Positions 42,667 through 57,632 of a stretch of DNA of 64,000 nucleotides are shown in pieces (position 1 is the stretch's first letter; every line of letters starts with the position of its first letter). A model generated the notes under the pieces. It was given only the letters and a program-made list of their open reading frames with translations. It ran no database searches and had not been told where the DNA came from. The position numbers and the translations under genes were made by a program. This DNA is from Ophiosphaerella korrae (lineage: Eukaryota; Ascomycota; Dothideomycetes; Pleosporales; Phaeosphaeriaceae). The DNA lies in the NCBI GenBank assembly GCA_028456385.1, contig JALNQF010000102.1:103183-167182 (forward strand). The letters are read 5' to 3'.

Positions 42667-45600
42667 TTTATAACACTATCTCCTTCTCTAGGTAGGTTCT
42701 AGTTTTTCTATCCTAGAGTTAAAGTTATTAATCTAGTTTCTTTATTAATTACTAACTCCTTATTACTCTCTATACTATCTTGTTCTTAATATAATAAACT
42801 TCTTCTTATAGCTTGTATTATTTATAATAGAGTTAAGATATTTCCTTATTATTATTATACTTTATTAGGTCTTTCTTATCTTATATCTTTAAATAATAGC
42901 AAGTACTACAATAAGTATATTCTAACTAATATTTAGTATAAATACGTTTCTTCTAGTGTTTCGCTTACTAAGTATAAGTGTTTAATTTCTATATAGTCTC
43001 TTTCTACTAAATTATATAAGGCGAGCTATTAATAGAGCTTAAGAGAAACTATTATTATAGCTTACTATAGCTAAAGCTAAGTGTAAGTTAACTCTTTATA
43101 AGCTAGTAGAGCTTTATTCTTATATTAAATGTTTTTATAAATTAAAAGCTTATAATAACGCTAAGTTGTCTAAAAGGTCTTGTGTATTAGAAGCTAAGTT
43201 AGACTTTAAGGACGTAGTAGAGGCTACTCTAGCTCCTATTATATTAAGTACTCTTATTATCTCTCTATCTATTAGTAGTATTATTAATTTTCTTAGTTTA
43301 CTATAAAGTAGCTTAGAAGGCTTTAATTTTAGAACTCCTCTAGTATCTTAGAGTAATTAAAGTTGTCTTCTAGTTCCTATATATTTTTCTATAGTTACTC
43401 TCTCTTATCTATACCTATCTATTTTACTAGGTAGTAATTCCTACTATTATAGATCTAGTATTAAAGGATCTTTTTAACTTCTTAATCTTTCTATTCTCTA
43501 TACGTATCTACTTTATATACTAGTAGTTCTACGTTTTATAGTACTTTCTCTAGTAGTACTATATAGAATATTAGGTATATCTTTATCTTATTTAGTAGTC
43601 TTAATTTAAATATAACTAGTATAACTTCCTTTTTTACTTTATATATTCTTATCTTACTATAATCTAGTTTTAATCTTAATTATTTACTCTTAATATTTCT
43701 TTAAATTAACTGTACTTTTTCTCTCTCTTTAAATTAGAGTCTCTTTTAGTATTTCTTATTATAGTACTTTACTATCTAATCTTATAGGAATTCTACGTCT
43801 TATTATAGTTAATTATATATTTCTTTAAGTCTATTTATAAAGTTTTCTCTTCTTAGAGACTAAAATACTTTAAATCTTAGTATCTAATATATATTAAGGT
43901 TAAATCTATAATTTATAAAGAAGAGTAATATTCTTATTACTATATTCTTTATATTATTCTATACTAGTTATACTATAAGTAGTAACTATACCTATTTATT
44001 CTAATTATAGTTAAAGTAGTATCTTAAGTACTATTCTACTATCTAATTTATATATTCTAACTATCTATCTATCTATAGATAATATACTATTAACATTTAA
44101 TATTTAATTTCTAATTATACTACTATTATTCTCTATAGTTTTAATATAAATCTTATATCTCTATCTATAATAATCTTATCTAGGATACTATACTAGCTAA
44201 TTATAGTCCCTAGGACCTAGTATATAGTAACTTCTATCCTACTTTTTTCTTTATATAGTTTAAAGTAAAAGTACTTTATAAGTTTATCTACTATTATTAG
44301 GATTCTATTATACTTAACTCCTAATATTAGGTTTTTTAACTTCGGTAACTTTGTAATAAAGTCTATTGTAATAACTCTCTAGAGTTATTTTAGTACTTTA
44401 ATTAGTTATAATATTCTATATAGTATATATCTACTATACTTATTTTTATAGTACTCTATATAATCTTATAGTATTTCTATTACTAATTATCTTACTTTTA
44501 ATATATAGTAGTTTTATAGTAGTCTATCTAGTATTTTATTAATACTCTAGTATCTATATACTAGTAGTTTATAGAATTGTTATATATACTCTCTTTATAT
44601 CTTACTTAAGATATACGTTCTTCTATATACTTTTACAAATCCTTCTTAGATTTTAAGTTACTCTATTTCTTTAGAGGCTTTTTCTATTTCTTTATAAATC
44701 TATTTATCTAGCTTACTACTCTTACTTATAAGTATTATAGCTATTCTAGGTATATTTAGGATTAAGTATCTTTCTATATTCTTAACTAGAACTATACTAG
44801 TAGTATTTACTTCTTTTTATAAATCTAGTTTTCTACTTAGAGTATTTATAAATTAGTTATCTTTACTCTTAGTATATATAATTTTAAAGTTAAATATTAA
44901 TAAGTATTCCTACTATCTTATTTAGCGTAGTATTAAGTCCTTATTTATTATAAATCTTATAAGATTTTTATAGTCTATATAGACCTTTATTTAGTACTTT
45001 ACTCTTTATAGGTATACTCTCTACTACTTAAATACTTTATAAATTACTTGTATCTCTTTATTGTAAATTAGGTAGTTAAGCTCTACTTATTTTATCTTCT
45101 TAGAGAAGTATTTAACTAGGTATTCTTACTTTATAACCTAGTCTTCTTATATTAGTACTATTTTATAGACTAAGTTTAATAAGTCTATTTTTACTATTAC
45201 TAGTAGGTCTAGGTTATATATTCTAATAACTAGGTTTTCTATAAACTTCTTTTTAATCTTATTAAATACTTTATTATATTCTTTTATCTATTTAAATAGT
45301 ACATCTTTTTTTATAAGCTTTATTATTAGTTCTATATCTTTAGACTATCTTACTATTAACTTTCTATAAAAGTTAGCTAGGCTATAAAATTATTATACCT
45401 CTTTTAGGTTCTTAGGTGTTAGCTATTTATTAATTAATCTAATCTTTTCTAGGTTAATCTTAATTTTTCTTAGTTTAATAATAAATCTAAGGAAGTCTAT
45501 TTCTTTTATATAGAACTCGCATTTTCTTATCTTAAGAAATAATTTACTTTCTACTAGTTTCTCTAGTACTTTATATACGTATTATATATATTCTTCTTCT

Positions 45601-48600
45601 ATTTCTAAGAATATAAAGATATTATCTAAGTATATAAATATAAATACGTCTAAGTATTCTCTTAGTACTATATTTATTCTCTCTTAGAAGGCTACTAGTG
45701 TATTTATTAAACTAAATAGTATAACTAAGTATTTATATAGTCTATATTGTATTCTAAACGCTATTTTCTACTTATTACCTTCTTTAATCTTAATCTAGTA
45801 GTAGGCGTTCTAGATATCTAGTTTTGTAAAGATTCTTACTTTTTATAGTCTATCTTATATTACGTCTATTTATAGTAAAAGGTATTAGTTCTTATTTATA
45901 ATTATATTAGTCTTTCTAAAGTCTATATACTACTAAGGACTTAGATTCTTATATCTATCCTTTCTTTAGTACGTTTCTAATAAACGTTTGTTTAATTTTA
46001 GATTCTTCTTCTATTTTTCTATAAACTAGGCTCTATCCTATATCTTTATCTTCCTTTAGGTCTATTACTAAGTCCTATAGCTCATATTCTAGAAAGTAAT
46101 CTTTAGGTTCTATAAGCTATTTCTCCTATTTCTTATATTCTTTAGAGAATTCTCCTTTATATATACTAATATTAGCTTTTAGCTTGTCTATTCTATAGTA
46201 GTTAATTTTTCCTATTCTCTAATTAATTCTTAGGTTTGTTATCTATAACTATAGTATTCCTAATATTATATCTTGTTTATTATTAATTATTGTTATATCT
46301 ATAACTACGTTCTTAATATCTAGTCTTTCTAGTTTTAGGGTAGAAGGTACTATTTTAAACCTAATAGGTTCCTAGAATAGTTTTCCTTTAATTATACTAA
46401 GTAGTTAAAAGTATCTCTTTATTATATACTTTATTCTTTAGCTTTCTATAAACTTCTTTAATATAAATTTTCTTATAGCTCTACTATTAATTATTATTTA
46501 TACTCTTTATCTTTAGTATATACCTATTTTTATAATATATAGGCTTTCTATTCCTTATAGCTTTTCTTACTTAGGTTTTTCTTTAAATTGTTTATCTTTT
46601 TAGGGCTGTTACTTATTTTTATATTTATAGTTTTTATACTTTAGATATTTATTATATATATATTTATACTATAGTTTTCTTTAAATATATACTTTAGATA
46701 GTTTAAGTCCTAGTCTAATTTTAATATATTCTTTGTCTAGTATCTAAATAATTTCTTATCTTTAGAAACCTTTGTTTGTAATTACATTTGTGTAGTTATA
46801 TCTCTTTTTCTATACTAGCTATACGTAATTACGTACTTTCTATTCCTTATATATATAATAGTTTGTATTTAAGTATAATGTCTATAATATCTTAATATAT
46901 ACTAGATATTCTAGATCTATTCTTTTATTGTCTCCTTCCTAGTATTTATCTTTTCTAGGTCTTTCTATTACTAAGATATAGTACGTTATTAGTACTCTTA
47001 GTATATAGGCTTTGTTAATCTATTAGGTTTATCTTATAAAGAACTACTATTCTTTCTATATAGGTATCTTTTCTACTATAACTATATTTTGTTCTATCTA
47101 TTATTAGAATATTATAAACTTTTTTATATTAGGATTGCGTTCTTTCTAGTCTTTGTATACTTTCTCTATACTTATAACTAGTAAGTATTTCTAAATAAAC
47201 TTCTAGTCTTTATTTTATTCCTCTATATCTATTATTGTATAGCTATTATAGCTATATATATCTAGTTAGGTATACTCTATACTTCTTATACTAACTTATT
47301 TCTTACTTTCTTGTAGTTCTTTAGAAGAAGCTGTAGTAGTCTCTTTATCTAGTACTTATCCTTTAGCCTAGATTAATAGAATCTAGGGCTCTTCTCCTTC
47401 TAAGTCTTCTATTAGTAAGTCTATTACGTAGGCTATCTCTTCTAGCTACGTTTTTATTCTTTCTTTTATTACTACTACTTTATTTTTCTATAAGAACTAT
47501 CTTACTCCCTACTTATTAGAACAATATATATAGTAGTTATCTTTATAATAAAAGGTCTAGTAGAGTATTATATACTATAATTCTTTACTCCTAGCTACTT
47601 TCTCTTAAAGTTTAGCCTATACTTTTAGTACTTCCTTTTTACCTTTAGTTGTCTTTAACTAAGCTTATTTATCTTTCTTAGGGTCTTTACTTTTATACTT
47701 TTTTACAACGTATCCTAGCTTCCTATATTTATAATATACTATATCCTTTTTCTATTTAGATTAGTAGCCTTTAGAGTAGTAGCTTTTCTTACTATAGCTA
47801 AAGTACGTAAAGTCTTTATTTTTCTTCTTTTTTCTATCCTTGTTAGTATTAAAGATTATAAGGTCTCTAATATCCTAGTTTCTAAGTTTACTTCTCTACT
47901 TATTCTTCTTCTATTCTTAAAGATTATTATTAATTTATATTACCTATTATTTTAAAGCTTCTAGTATTCTTAGTTTCTCTATATAGATTATCTTATATTA
48001 AATTTTTAAGTTTAGTCTTTGTTTAAACTATAATATTAAACATACTTTATTCTATTCTATATTCTTTAAGAGTTATTTAAATTATAATATATATTCTAGA
48101 ATACTCTTACTTTATATAAGCTTTTTAAGTCTTTCTTTAGCTTATTAGGTAATATCTATATCTCTAAATACTACTCTTATTTGTTTAGTAAAGTATTTAT
48201 AACTTCTAAAGATAGCTCTAGTTTTATCTTTCTATATTTATAGTATATATATTGTATAGTCTATCTAGTAAGTCTTAAACTATCTTATTATATCCTCTTT
48301 AAGTTGTATTCTAATATATATTACCTTCTTATCTTCTCTATTAAAGTATAGTACTTATATATTAATCTATAGTTATACTACTACTATAAAAGGTCTTAGT
48401 TTTTCTCTTATCTTGTTAAACTTCTTAAGTATAGGTATCTTAGGTAGCTTTTTTGTTGTACTTATTTCTAGTTTCTAGGTAATTTATTTTATATAGTTTT
48501 AACCTTTAATAATAGCTTTAATTTATACTATATTTTGTTTAGTATAGTCTTAGAGTTCCTTGTTTTATATTTCTAAGGCGTTAATTACTAGTTTTATATT

Positions 48601-48779
48601 TTCTTTCTTAGAGATTAGGTTATTTAAGTAATCTTTAATTACCTTCTATACTATATTATCTAACTTATAGCTACTTAGGAGTGCCTTAACTCCTTTTTTA
48701 GTTAAACTTTCTACTATTATATTAGCTTAGACTATACGCTACTTACGCTTTGCTTCTCCTAATATCTAAATTAGTAAGG

Positions 48780-49170
48780 TATAACAAGTCTCCTATTATT
48801 AACTACAGTAACCCTTTATAGTTATTAGTAGATTAAGAAGTAATAATAAAAGCTTATATTATAATTAGTAATAACTATAAACAATAGTTAATTTGTATAT
48901 ATAATATTAAGTATTAGCGTTCTACGTTAGAGATTAGATTACTAATACTATTATAATATTATACATTTATATTAACTATATACTTACGTTAATCTATTTA
49001 TATAACTATATAGATTACCTTAATCTATTATATATATTTATAGATTACCTTGTATCTTACATATCTAGGTTATAGTAAGCTTCTTACTCTAAGTTGTTAC
49101 CTTACTTGTCCTATGCTTTGTTAGTACTTAGGTCTAGACTAATTAGTTCTATCTCGATTTCTCTTGTTAC
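48780..49170 (-). repeat. Right (5') LTR of element C, 391 bp
   Basis: On the minus strand it starts TGTAACAAG and ends CTTGTTATA, followed by CCTTACTAATTTAG as in A. Length and sequence match the 3' LTR of element D (391 bp), not the left LTR of C. On its outer side, CCTATAAT resembles the polypurine-tract region that normally precedes a 3' LTR. Confidence 0.8.
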
Positions 49171-52100
49171 ACCTATAATATAAGTATAGAGGACCTACTT
49201 AGAATTATAATAAGAGAGATCTTATAATCCTTAACGCTAATAATTATAAAAAAAAGAAAAAGAAGAATAAAGACTTTATATACTTTAATTATATTAATAG
49301 AGGCTACTATATAAAAGATTATTAGTTAAAATAAAAAAAAGATATAGTATATTATAAATATAGGAAGCTAGGATACTTTATAAAAGACTATAGAAGTAAA
49401 GATTCTAAAAAAGATAAGGAAGCTTAGTTAAAGATAACTAAAAGAAGGAAAGAAGTACTAAAAGTATAGGCTAATCCTTAAAAAAAGGTAGCTAGGAGTA
49501 AAGAAATATAATACGTAATACTTAACTAAATATTTTATTACAACAACAACTACTATATATATCTTTCTAGTAAGTAAAGAGTAGGATAGTTCCTATAGAA
49601 AAATAAAGTAGTAGTAATAAAAAAAAGTAGAATAAAAGTATAGCTAGAAGAAATAGCTTATATAATAGACTTACTAATAGAAGACTTAAAAAGAAAAGAG
49701 CTCTAGATACTATTAATCTAGGCTAAAAGACTAGTACTAGATAAAGAGACAACTATAGTCTCCTTTAAAGAACTATAAGAAGATAAGAAGTAAGTTAATA
49801 TAAGAGATATAGAGTATACCTAGTTAAATATATATAGTTATAATAGCTATACTATAATAGATATAGTAGAATAAAATAAAGAATTGAAATTATCTAAAAA
49901 TACTTACTAGTTATAAGTATAGAGGAAGTGTATAAAGACTAGAAAGAATATAATCTTAAAGTAATAAAGTTTATAATATTCTAAAAATAGATAGAGTAAT
50001 ATATAGTTATAGTAAAAAGAATACCTATATAAAGAGAATAGTAGTACCTAGTAAGAAAAACGTAATAGATTAATAAAGCCTATATACTACGTATACTAGT
50101 AGTATACTATATCTTAATAATAATAAGACCTAGTATAGACAAGTACTAGGTAGGAGATAACAAGAGAATAGATCTAGAACATCTAGTATACCTAAAGATA
50201 TTATAGGTATTATACCTAAATATAAACTACTACTTATATAAAGAATTAAAAGTACGTAACTATATATAGCTAATATAAAAGGAAGGATATAACTATATAA
50301 AGGTAATCTCTAAGAAAGAAATCTAAAGTTAAGAAATAATTAAAATACCTAACAAAGAATATATATTAATTAGACTAAGACCTAAGCTATCTAAAGAATA
50401 CGTATAAAGAAGGCTATAGTATAAATATATATATAATAAATATCTTAAGTATAAAAACTATAAAAATAAAGTATAGTAATAGCTCTAAAAGAATAGATAA
50501 TTTATAAAATTACTTAAGTAAGAATAGCTAGAAAGTATAAGAGGCCTATATATTACAAAAACAAGAATATACTAAAGAAAAAGGGTATAATTAATAATTA
50601 ATAGTAAAGCTACAAGAAACTTTATATTAAAGAAGTTTATAGAAAAATAAGGAATATACTAGATAATAAAGAAATACCCTTAACAACTAAGTATAATTAA
50701 AAGAAAACTATTCTAGGAACTTATTAGGTTTAAAATAGTACTCTCTACACTAAGACTAAAAAGACTAGAGATTAAGAATATAGTTATAGATATAATAATA
50801 ATTAATAATAAATAAGATATAATATTAGGTATACTATAGTTATAGATAACTAACTTAAAGATTAATTAGAGAATAAAGAGAATTAACTACTCTAAGAAAA
50901 ATATATTAAAAGCTAACATAAATATATATAAAGGAGAATTCCTAGAAGAATATAAGAAATAGGAAAAATAACTTATAGAACCTAATAACTATCTTCTAGA
51001 ATATTAGCTATAGGACTTAGTAATAAACCTAGAAGAAGAAAAGAACGTAGGCTTAAGCCTAGTTTATTAAAAAACTAAAGAAAAATTAAAGATTAAGAGA
51101 GTATTTATTAAAAGTATAATAAGAAAAAAATAGATATAAGAATCCTAATCTATAGTAGTATATAGACTTATCTTTATAGATAAAAAAGATATAAAAGATA
51201 AATAACCTTACGTTAATTTTAGAAAGATAGACGCAATTATAGATAATAACTAATACTCTTTACTATATATAGATAAGATACAAGATAGGCTATAAAAAGC
51301 TTAAATCTTTATAAAGCTAGATATCTAGAACGCCTATTATTAGATTAGGATTAAAAAAGGTAATAAATAGAAAATAGTATTTAGAACGTAATATAGACTA
51401 TTTAAATATATAGTTATACTCTTTAGATTAATAAATATACTAGTAATATTTTAAGAACGAATTAATATAGTCCTAAAAGAGTACCTAGACGTATTTATAT
51501 TTATATATATAGATAATATCTTTATATTCTTTAAAATAGAAGAAGATTATATATAATATATATACAAGGTACTAGAAAAACTAGTAAAGAATAAACTATT
51601 TCTTAAGATAAGGAAGTATAAATTCTATACTAAAGATATAGACTTTCTTAGATTTATTATAGAACTAGGAAAGATAAAGATTAATCTAAATAAGATTAAG
51701 ATAATTTAAGAATATCTAATACTAAAAAACTTATAAGAAGTATAATAGTTTTATAGACTAGTAAACTTTTATAAAAAGTTAATAGTAAAATAGTCTAAGA
51801 TAATAGAGCTATTAATAAAACTTATAAAAAAAGACACACTATTTAAATAGACTTAGGAATATAATAAGGTATTTAATTAGATTAAATAGAGGTTTATAGA
51901 AAACCTAGTTATTAGAATATATAACTTAGAATTACTAGTAATAGTAAAGATAGATGCGTTAAATTTAGTTAATAGAATAGTACTAATATAAGAAGACTAG
52001 GTTATAAAGTAAGAATACCTAGTTAAATACTTCTCTAAGAAAATAAAGCTAGTAGAGCTTAATTACTTAATCTATAATAAAGAAATACTAGTAATCTATA

Positions 52101-54868
52101 AAGTATTTAAGTAATAGAAAGTATACTTATAAAAAGTAAAGTATTAAATAAAAGTCTATATAGACTATAGAAATCTTATAAAATTTATACTAAATAAAGA
52201 CTTATTATAATACTATACAAGATAGTAAGAGTTTTTATTAATATTTAACTTTAAAATTATATATAATAAAGGTAAAGATAATTAATTTATAGACACCTAA
52301 AGTAGAAGACTAGATTTATAAGAAGATATAAATACTACTAGTATAGTTCTAATTAAGAATAAAGATAGATATTTAGTCCTAAATATACCTAAAATAGCTA
52401 TAATACTTAAGAGAAAGAGTAGTAAGCTAGATAAATAAATTTAGAAAGAAATAGAGAAGACTTCTAAAGAAATAGAAAAACTTAAGATATAAGAAGGACT
52501 TATAAAAGCTTATAAAAGAATATATATTTTATATAAAATATAGAGAGAGTTTATATAATAATTTTATAAACTACTAGTATATAGATACTAAGGTATTAAC
52601 AAAACGCTAGATATACTCTTAAGAGATTATTATATCTTAAAAGTAAGATAACTAGTAATAGAAGTACTATAGGATTGTATAGAATACTATAAAAATAAGT
52701 ATAGTAGATATATACTATATAGAATACTATAACTAGTTAAAGTACTAGAATAACTCTAGAGAATTATTACAATAGACTTTATTTTAAAGTTACCTAAGTT
52801 AAAGGACCTAATATTAAAAGCTAAGTATAATAGAATCCTAATAATAGTAAATAAGCTTATAAAGTACTTATACTTTAGACTATATAAAGAGAAAAGTAAG
52901 ATAGAAGTTACTATATATTAGGCCTTAGGAACTATAGTTAGCTAGTATAGTATACTTAACAAGATTATTATAGATAGAGATATAAGATTTATATTAAAAT
53001 TATAGAGAATAATAATAGTATTATTAGGAATTAAATATTAAATATTAATAGTATACTATCTATAGATAAATAGGTAGTTAGAACGTATAAATTAAATAGT
53101 AGAATAGTACTTAAGATACTACTTTAACTATAACTAGAATAATTAGGTACAACTACTACCTATAGTATAGTTAGTATATAATAGTATAAAGAATATAGTA
53201 ATAGAAGTATTACCTTTCTTTATAAAGTATAGATTTAATCCTAATATATACTAGATACTAAGATTTAAAGTATCTTAGTCTCTAAGAAAAGAAAACTTTA
53301 TAAATAGACTTAAGGAGATATATAATTAACTATAATAGGATATAGAATTCTTATAAGATTATATAGTAAAGTACTATAATAAAAAATACTAAGAGGGACC
53401 TTAATTTAAAGAGGGAGAAAAAGTATAGTTAGTATAAAGAAATATTAAAAGTAAATAATTAAACTTAAAACTAGATTATATTAAGATAAGACTATATAAT
53501 GTAGAAAAGAAAGTTATACTAGTTATATTTAAATTAAAACTACTAGATAAAATAAAGATATACTTAATATTCTACGTAGTACTATTAAAAAAGGTACTAT
53601 AAGAAGTAGAACTACTAGTATACAAAGTAGATACGTATAGAGAATAGGAAGATTAGGAAGTTAAAAAAATCTTATAGTACTAATTCTATAATAGAAGGAA
53701 TTACTACCTAGTAAAATAGATAAGTATAGATAAGAAAGGATAACTATAAGAAAATATATTAGAACTAGAAGATAATCTTAATTACTTTAAGAAACTAGAG
53801 GAGTTCTAAAATTAAAACCCTCTAGAACACTTTATAGTAAATTAAGAGGACCTATATTACTAATAATAGATAATAAGGAGATAGGAGCGCTTAATATAGT
53901 AAGAGCTAAAGTAGCCTCTACAATAGTTTTAAAATTAAGCTTAGACTCTAAAAGAATAGCCTACTTAATAGACTTTATATTGTTAAAGGCCTTCGTCTTA
54001 TAAAGATAAACTAGGCGAGTATAATTTTCTACTTATATACTTAGAATCTAATTACGTTCTTTTTTAGCTTCTATAATCTATTTAGATAGTATATCTTAAG
54101 TATAGTTAATAGCTTTCCTTATTGTAAATAAGTATAGACGTAAGAATTAGTATTATTAACTTATACTCTACTAGAAATATACGAGAAAGATTATAAGATA
54201 ACTAAGTATTAGCTTAAATATACGCCTTATAAGCCTTACTATATTTTAAAGAAAATTCATTTAATACAAGGTTTAAAGACTTATAACGTAAATAAAGAAA
54301 TATTATAATACTATAATATAATATACGATCTAGGAATTAAAGATAATAAAAGGTAGACTTAGTAGGTATAAAAAGAAAAGATAAGGAACTTAATATTAAT
54401 AAAGAAACTAGATTAATAACTTTAACTCTAGGATAGGAAAATAAAGACCTATCTAGAGGAAGAGATAGTATTATAGGTGTAATAAGAGAAATTAAGATAG
54501 AACTAATTAATCTTAACTTAAGTACTAATAAAGTATAAGATAAGTAAAGTAATAACCTAGATTAGAAAATAACCTATAACTTAAATACGTAAGATACAAG
54601 GTAATCTATAAATACGTGTAATAGATTAAAGTAATCTATAAGGTTATACAAATAGATTACTAGAAGTATATAGTTAGTAAGGATACGTATTATTAAGATA
54701 GTATTAGTAATCTAATCGTTAACCTAGAACACTAATACTTAATATTATATATATAAATTAACTATTATTTATAGTTATTATCTAATTAATATATAAGTAT
54801 TTGTTATTACTTCTTAATCTACTAATACCTTTAAGTAGTTACTATAGTTAACAATAAGTAACTATATA
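49171..54868 (+). mobile_element. Element D: 5'-truncated chromovirus with 3' LTR
   Basis: The plus-strand interior begins in gag just upstream of the zinc knuckles (about 49265-49390). It continues through protease (about 50600), RT with YIDN (about 51510), integrase (about 52765), chromodomain (about 53640-53830) and the 3' LTR (54478-54868). The LTR and the first half of gag are missing on the left, where the right LTR of C abuts. D is more diverged from A, B and E than they are from each other, and its LTR groups with that of C-right. Confidence 0.85.
54478..54868 (+). repeat. 3' LTR of element D (391 bp)
   Basis: Starts TGTAATAAGAG after GTATTATAGG and ends ACTATATA. Same length as the right LTR of C. 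Confidence 0.83.
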
Positions 54869-56828
54869 ATAAAAAAGCTTATAAATATAGTAACTATACT
54901 TATAAAAAAAAGTTTAGAAAAACTATTACTATAAAAAGAGTACTATACTCTACTTATAGTAAATACTATTCTCTAAAAGAATACTATTATATCTATCTAG
55001 ATAAAGTACTAAAATATTAGTACCTAAATAAAATTATATAAAGGCTTATTAATTATAAATATAAAAATAATACTATATTATAAAAGTTAATTAGATAATA
55101 GCTTAAGCTCTAGATAAAGAAATTACTTACTCTAGGTTTTATAAAAGAAAAAAAATTACCTAAAAAGTAAGTAAGTATTAAAGATTAAAAGTATCTTTAC
55201 TCTAATAAGCTCTAATAGCTATTTACTTTAAAACTCTTTTATTTTAAACTTTAGCTTAACTTACTATATTATAAATAATTTTACTTAGGTATCTAACTAT
55301 TACTTACTAATTCCTAATAATTATATATAGGTAAGTAAGTCTAAAATATAAATTAAAGGATATAGATTAATTACTATTACGCTAAAAAACTAATTAGGAT
55401 AAAAAAAGCTAAATTTATATAATATAGCTATATATCTAGATATTTTATATAACTTAGTCTTTTTCTAACTACTTTAGTAGAAAAGAATATAGTAAAATAC
55501 TTAATCTAAACTACTAAATCTAATTAAGCCTAATAAATAAATAATTAGAGAGCTTACTAAAATTTATAGTTAATAAGTACTTAAGTATTATTTACTATAT
55601 AATCTATAGTACTAAGTAATATACTATACTTATAAACTTTAGACTACTAAAGTACTAGTACTACTATAGTATAAGAAACTTAGCTATCTTAGACTAGCTA
55701 TAATTAAATATTTTATCTAGTAAGCTTAAAGAGTACGTATAAAAAAAGTTTCTTTAGTTTAGTATAATATATATAGTAAAGCTAAGATAAAGTAGTAAAT
55801 TAGCTATATACTAATAATTAGTTATAAAAAACTATAAAAAAGACTTTCTATTAACTTCTATTTATATAAAGTATAAAGTATTACTAAAAAGAAAAGCTAA
55901 ATACTTATTACTAATAAGTACTTAAAGCTATAGTAAGACTTTTACTTTACTAATAACTAGCTAGCTAAATTAATTATTAAAGTACTTTTAAACCTAATCT
56001 TCTTCTTAAAGAATTAGTATAATATCTTAGTTCAAGTAATTAAAGCTAATAATAAGATTATAATAGTAAAAATAGAAGTCTAGTACTAGTTAAACTTATA
56101 AAGTATTACTAGTAAACTTTTAGCTCTAGATACTTAAGCTTAAAATAGAAAAGCTAAGCGTACTAAAAGAATTAATAAAGAAAAGTTATATACTATATAA
56201 CTTAATATAAATTTACTATAAGAACTTTAGCTTTAAATTATATAAGCTAGAGTCTACCTATATAATTAAATACTAAGTTACTTAAATAACTAGAAAATAC
56301 TATATAAAGTAATCTTTATAAAAGTTACTAAGAACTAAGAAATTATATTATTAATAAAGAAACTAAGCTTAGCTTACTTAAAAGTATATAGGTATAAAGC
56401 TTTTATAATAACTAATAATATATATTATAGTAAGTTAAAGTTTTAATATTTAGATCTAAATGTATATATTAGCTACTTTATAAAATACTAGTTATTAAAT
56501 ATTTACTAGATCTAGGTACTATCTATAGCTAAAGTAATAAGTAAATAATTTTTAATAGTAAAATAAAAGATCTAATAAATAATATTATATATTAAATACT
56601 AAAAGAGATTACTACTTATATTAAAATAATTAAGTTCTTAGTACTATTATATAAACTAGAAATAGAGTTATTCTATAAAGATAATATAAAGTTAAATATA
56701 TTTATAAACTATAATAAAGAAAATCTACTTAGCTACTATAATAAAAAGAAGATTATAGACTACTATTTAACTCTTCTACTATCTCTAGTTCTAGTAGTAC
56801 TACTAGTATATTTAATAACTATATCTTA
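54869..56828. other. Unassigned RIP-mutated stretch between D and E
   Basis: About 2 kb. Plus-strand translations have long Leu/Lys/Tyr-rich segments interrupted only by TAG/TAA, notably 56160-56800, so an old coding region is likely. Its family could not be recognised. No terminal repeats seen. Confidence 0.5.
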
Positions 56829-57251
56829 TATAATAGGCCTCCTATCGTCGACTATAGGAGCCTATCTTAGAAGAAGTTAGTAGATCGCGAGGTAATAACA
56901 AAAGCTCGTAGGAGGGATCTATAATAACTAAGAATAATAGAAGATATTTTATAACTATCTTATATTAGCGTTCTATAGTTAAAGGATTAAATTGCTAATA
57001 CAATCCTAATAATATATATTACTACTAACTATATACTTAATATAATCTATAATCTATAGTTACTAAGACTAGTAGATTATAGATTATACTAATCTATAAT
57101 CTATTAATACTAAGAGTCTATAGATTATAGATTACCCTAGGTATCCTAATTATATATAGTCTCCTAATTAAGATTATTACCTTGCTCGTCTTATACTTTG
57201 TTAGCACCTAAGTTAGGACTAATTAGTTCTATCTTAATTTCTTCTATTACG
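56829..57251 (-). repeat. 3' LTR of element E (about 423 bp)
   Basis: Reverse complement of the A-type LTR with CTATTACG at its right edge where CTATTACA is expected. It keeps more CpG (for example near 56845 and 56885) than the other copies. Confidence 0.85.
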
Positions 57252-57401
57252 CCTATAATACTATCTCCCTTTCTAGGTAAGTCTTTGTTTATCTATCTTA
57301 GGGCTAGAGTTATTAATCTAGTTTCTTCGTTAATATAGAGTTCTTTATCCTCCTTTATACCTATTTTATCTATACGTTATTACTATCTTCTTACTAATTA
57401 C

Positions 57402-57632
57402 GTGTTATATAATAGTATTAAAATATTTCCTTGTTTTTATTATACTTCTCCTAAATTAAACTCTAAGTCTCTTCTTTATATTATTTCTATAAATAATAGT
57501 AAGGCTTATAAAGCGTATATTTATATAAATATACGTAGTTTTTATAACGTATTTAGTATTTCTCTTTCTAAGTATACGTTTATTATACTTATTCTTGCGT
57601 CTAGGCTTAATAATAATAGGGAAAGCTATTAA
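57402..57632 (+). other. Antisense open frame of element E, 76 codons
   Basis: Opposite to E's gag-pol, at the same place as 41000-41458 in B and 29551-29800 in A. Shared segments: NSIKIFPCFYYTSPK, IISINNSKAYKAYIY, SLSKYTFIILILASRLN. It ends in TAA at the same position as the others. Confidence 0.6.

Larger units (their letters stand above)
42226..49170 (-). mobile_element. Element C: Ty3/Gypsy chromovirus in reverse orientation with unequal LTRs
   Basis: Read on the minus strand: 5' LTR 49170-48780, PBS region, zinc knuckles (about 47820-47700), protease, RT YLDN (about 45630), integrase first Asp (about 44360), chromodomain (about 43460-43290), antisense-frame region (42690-43060), 3' LTR 42666-42226. 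The two LTRs differ in length (391 and 441 bp) and in central sequence, and the flanks (CTACG left, CCTAT right) do not match. This is therefore probably a recombinant of two family members rather than one insertion. Confidence 0.85.
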
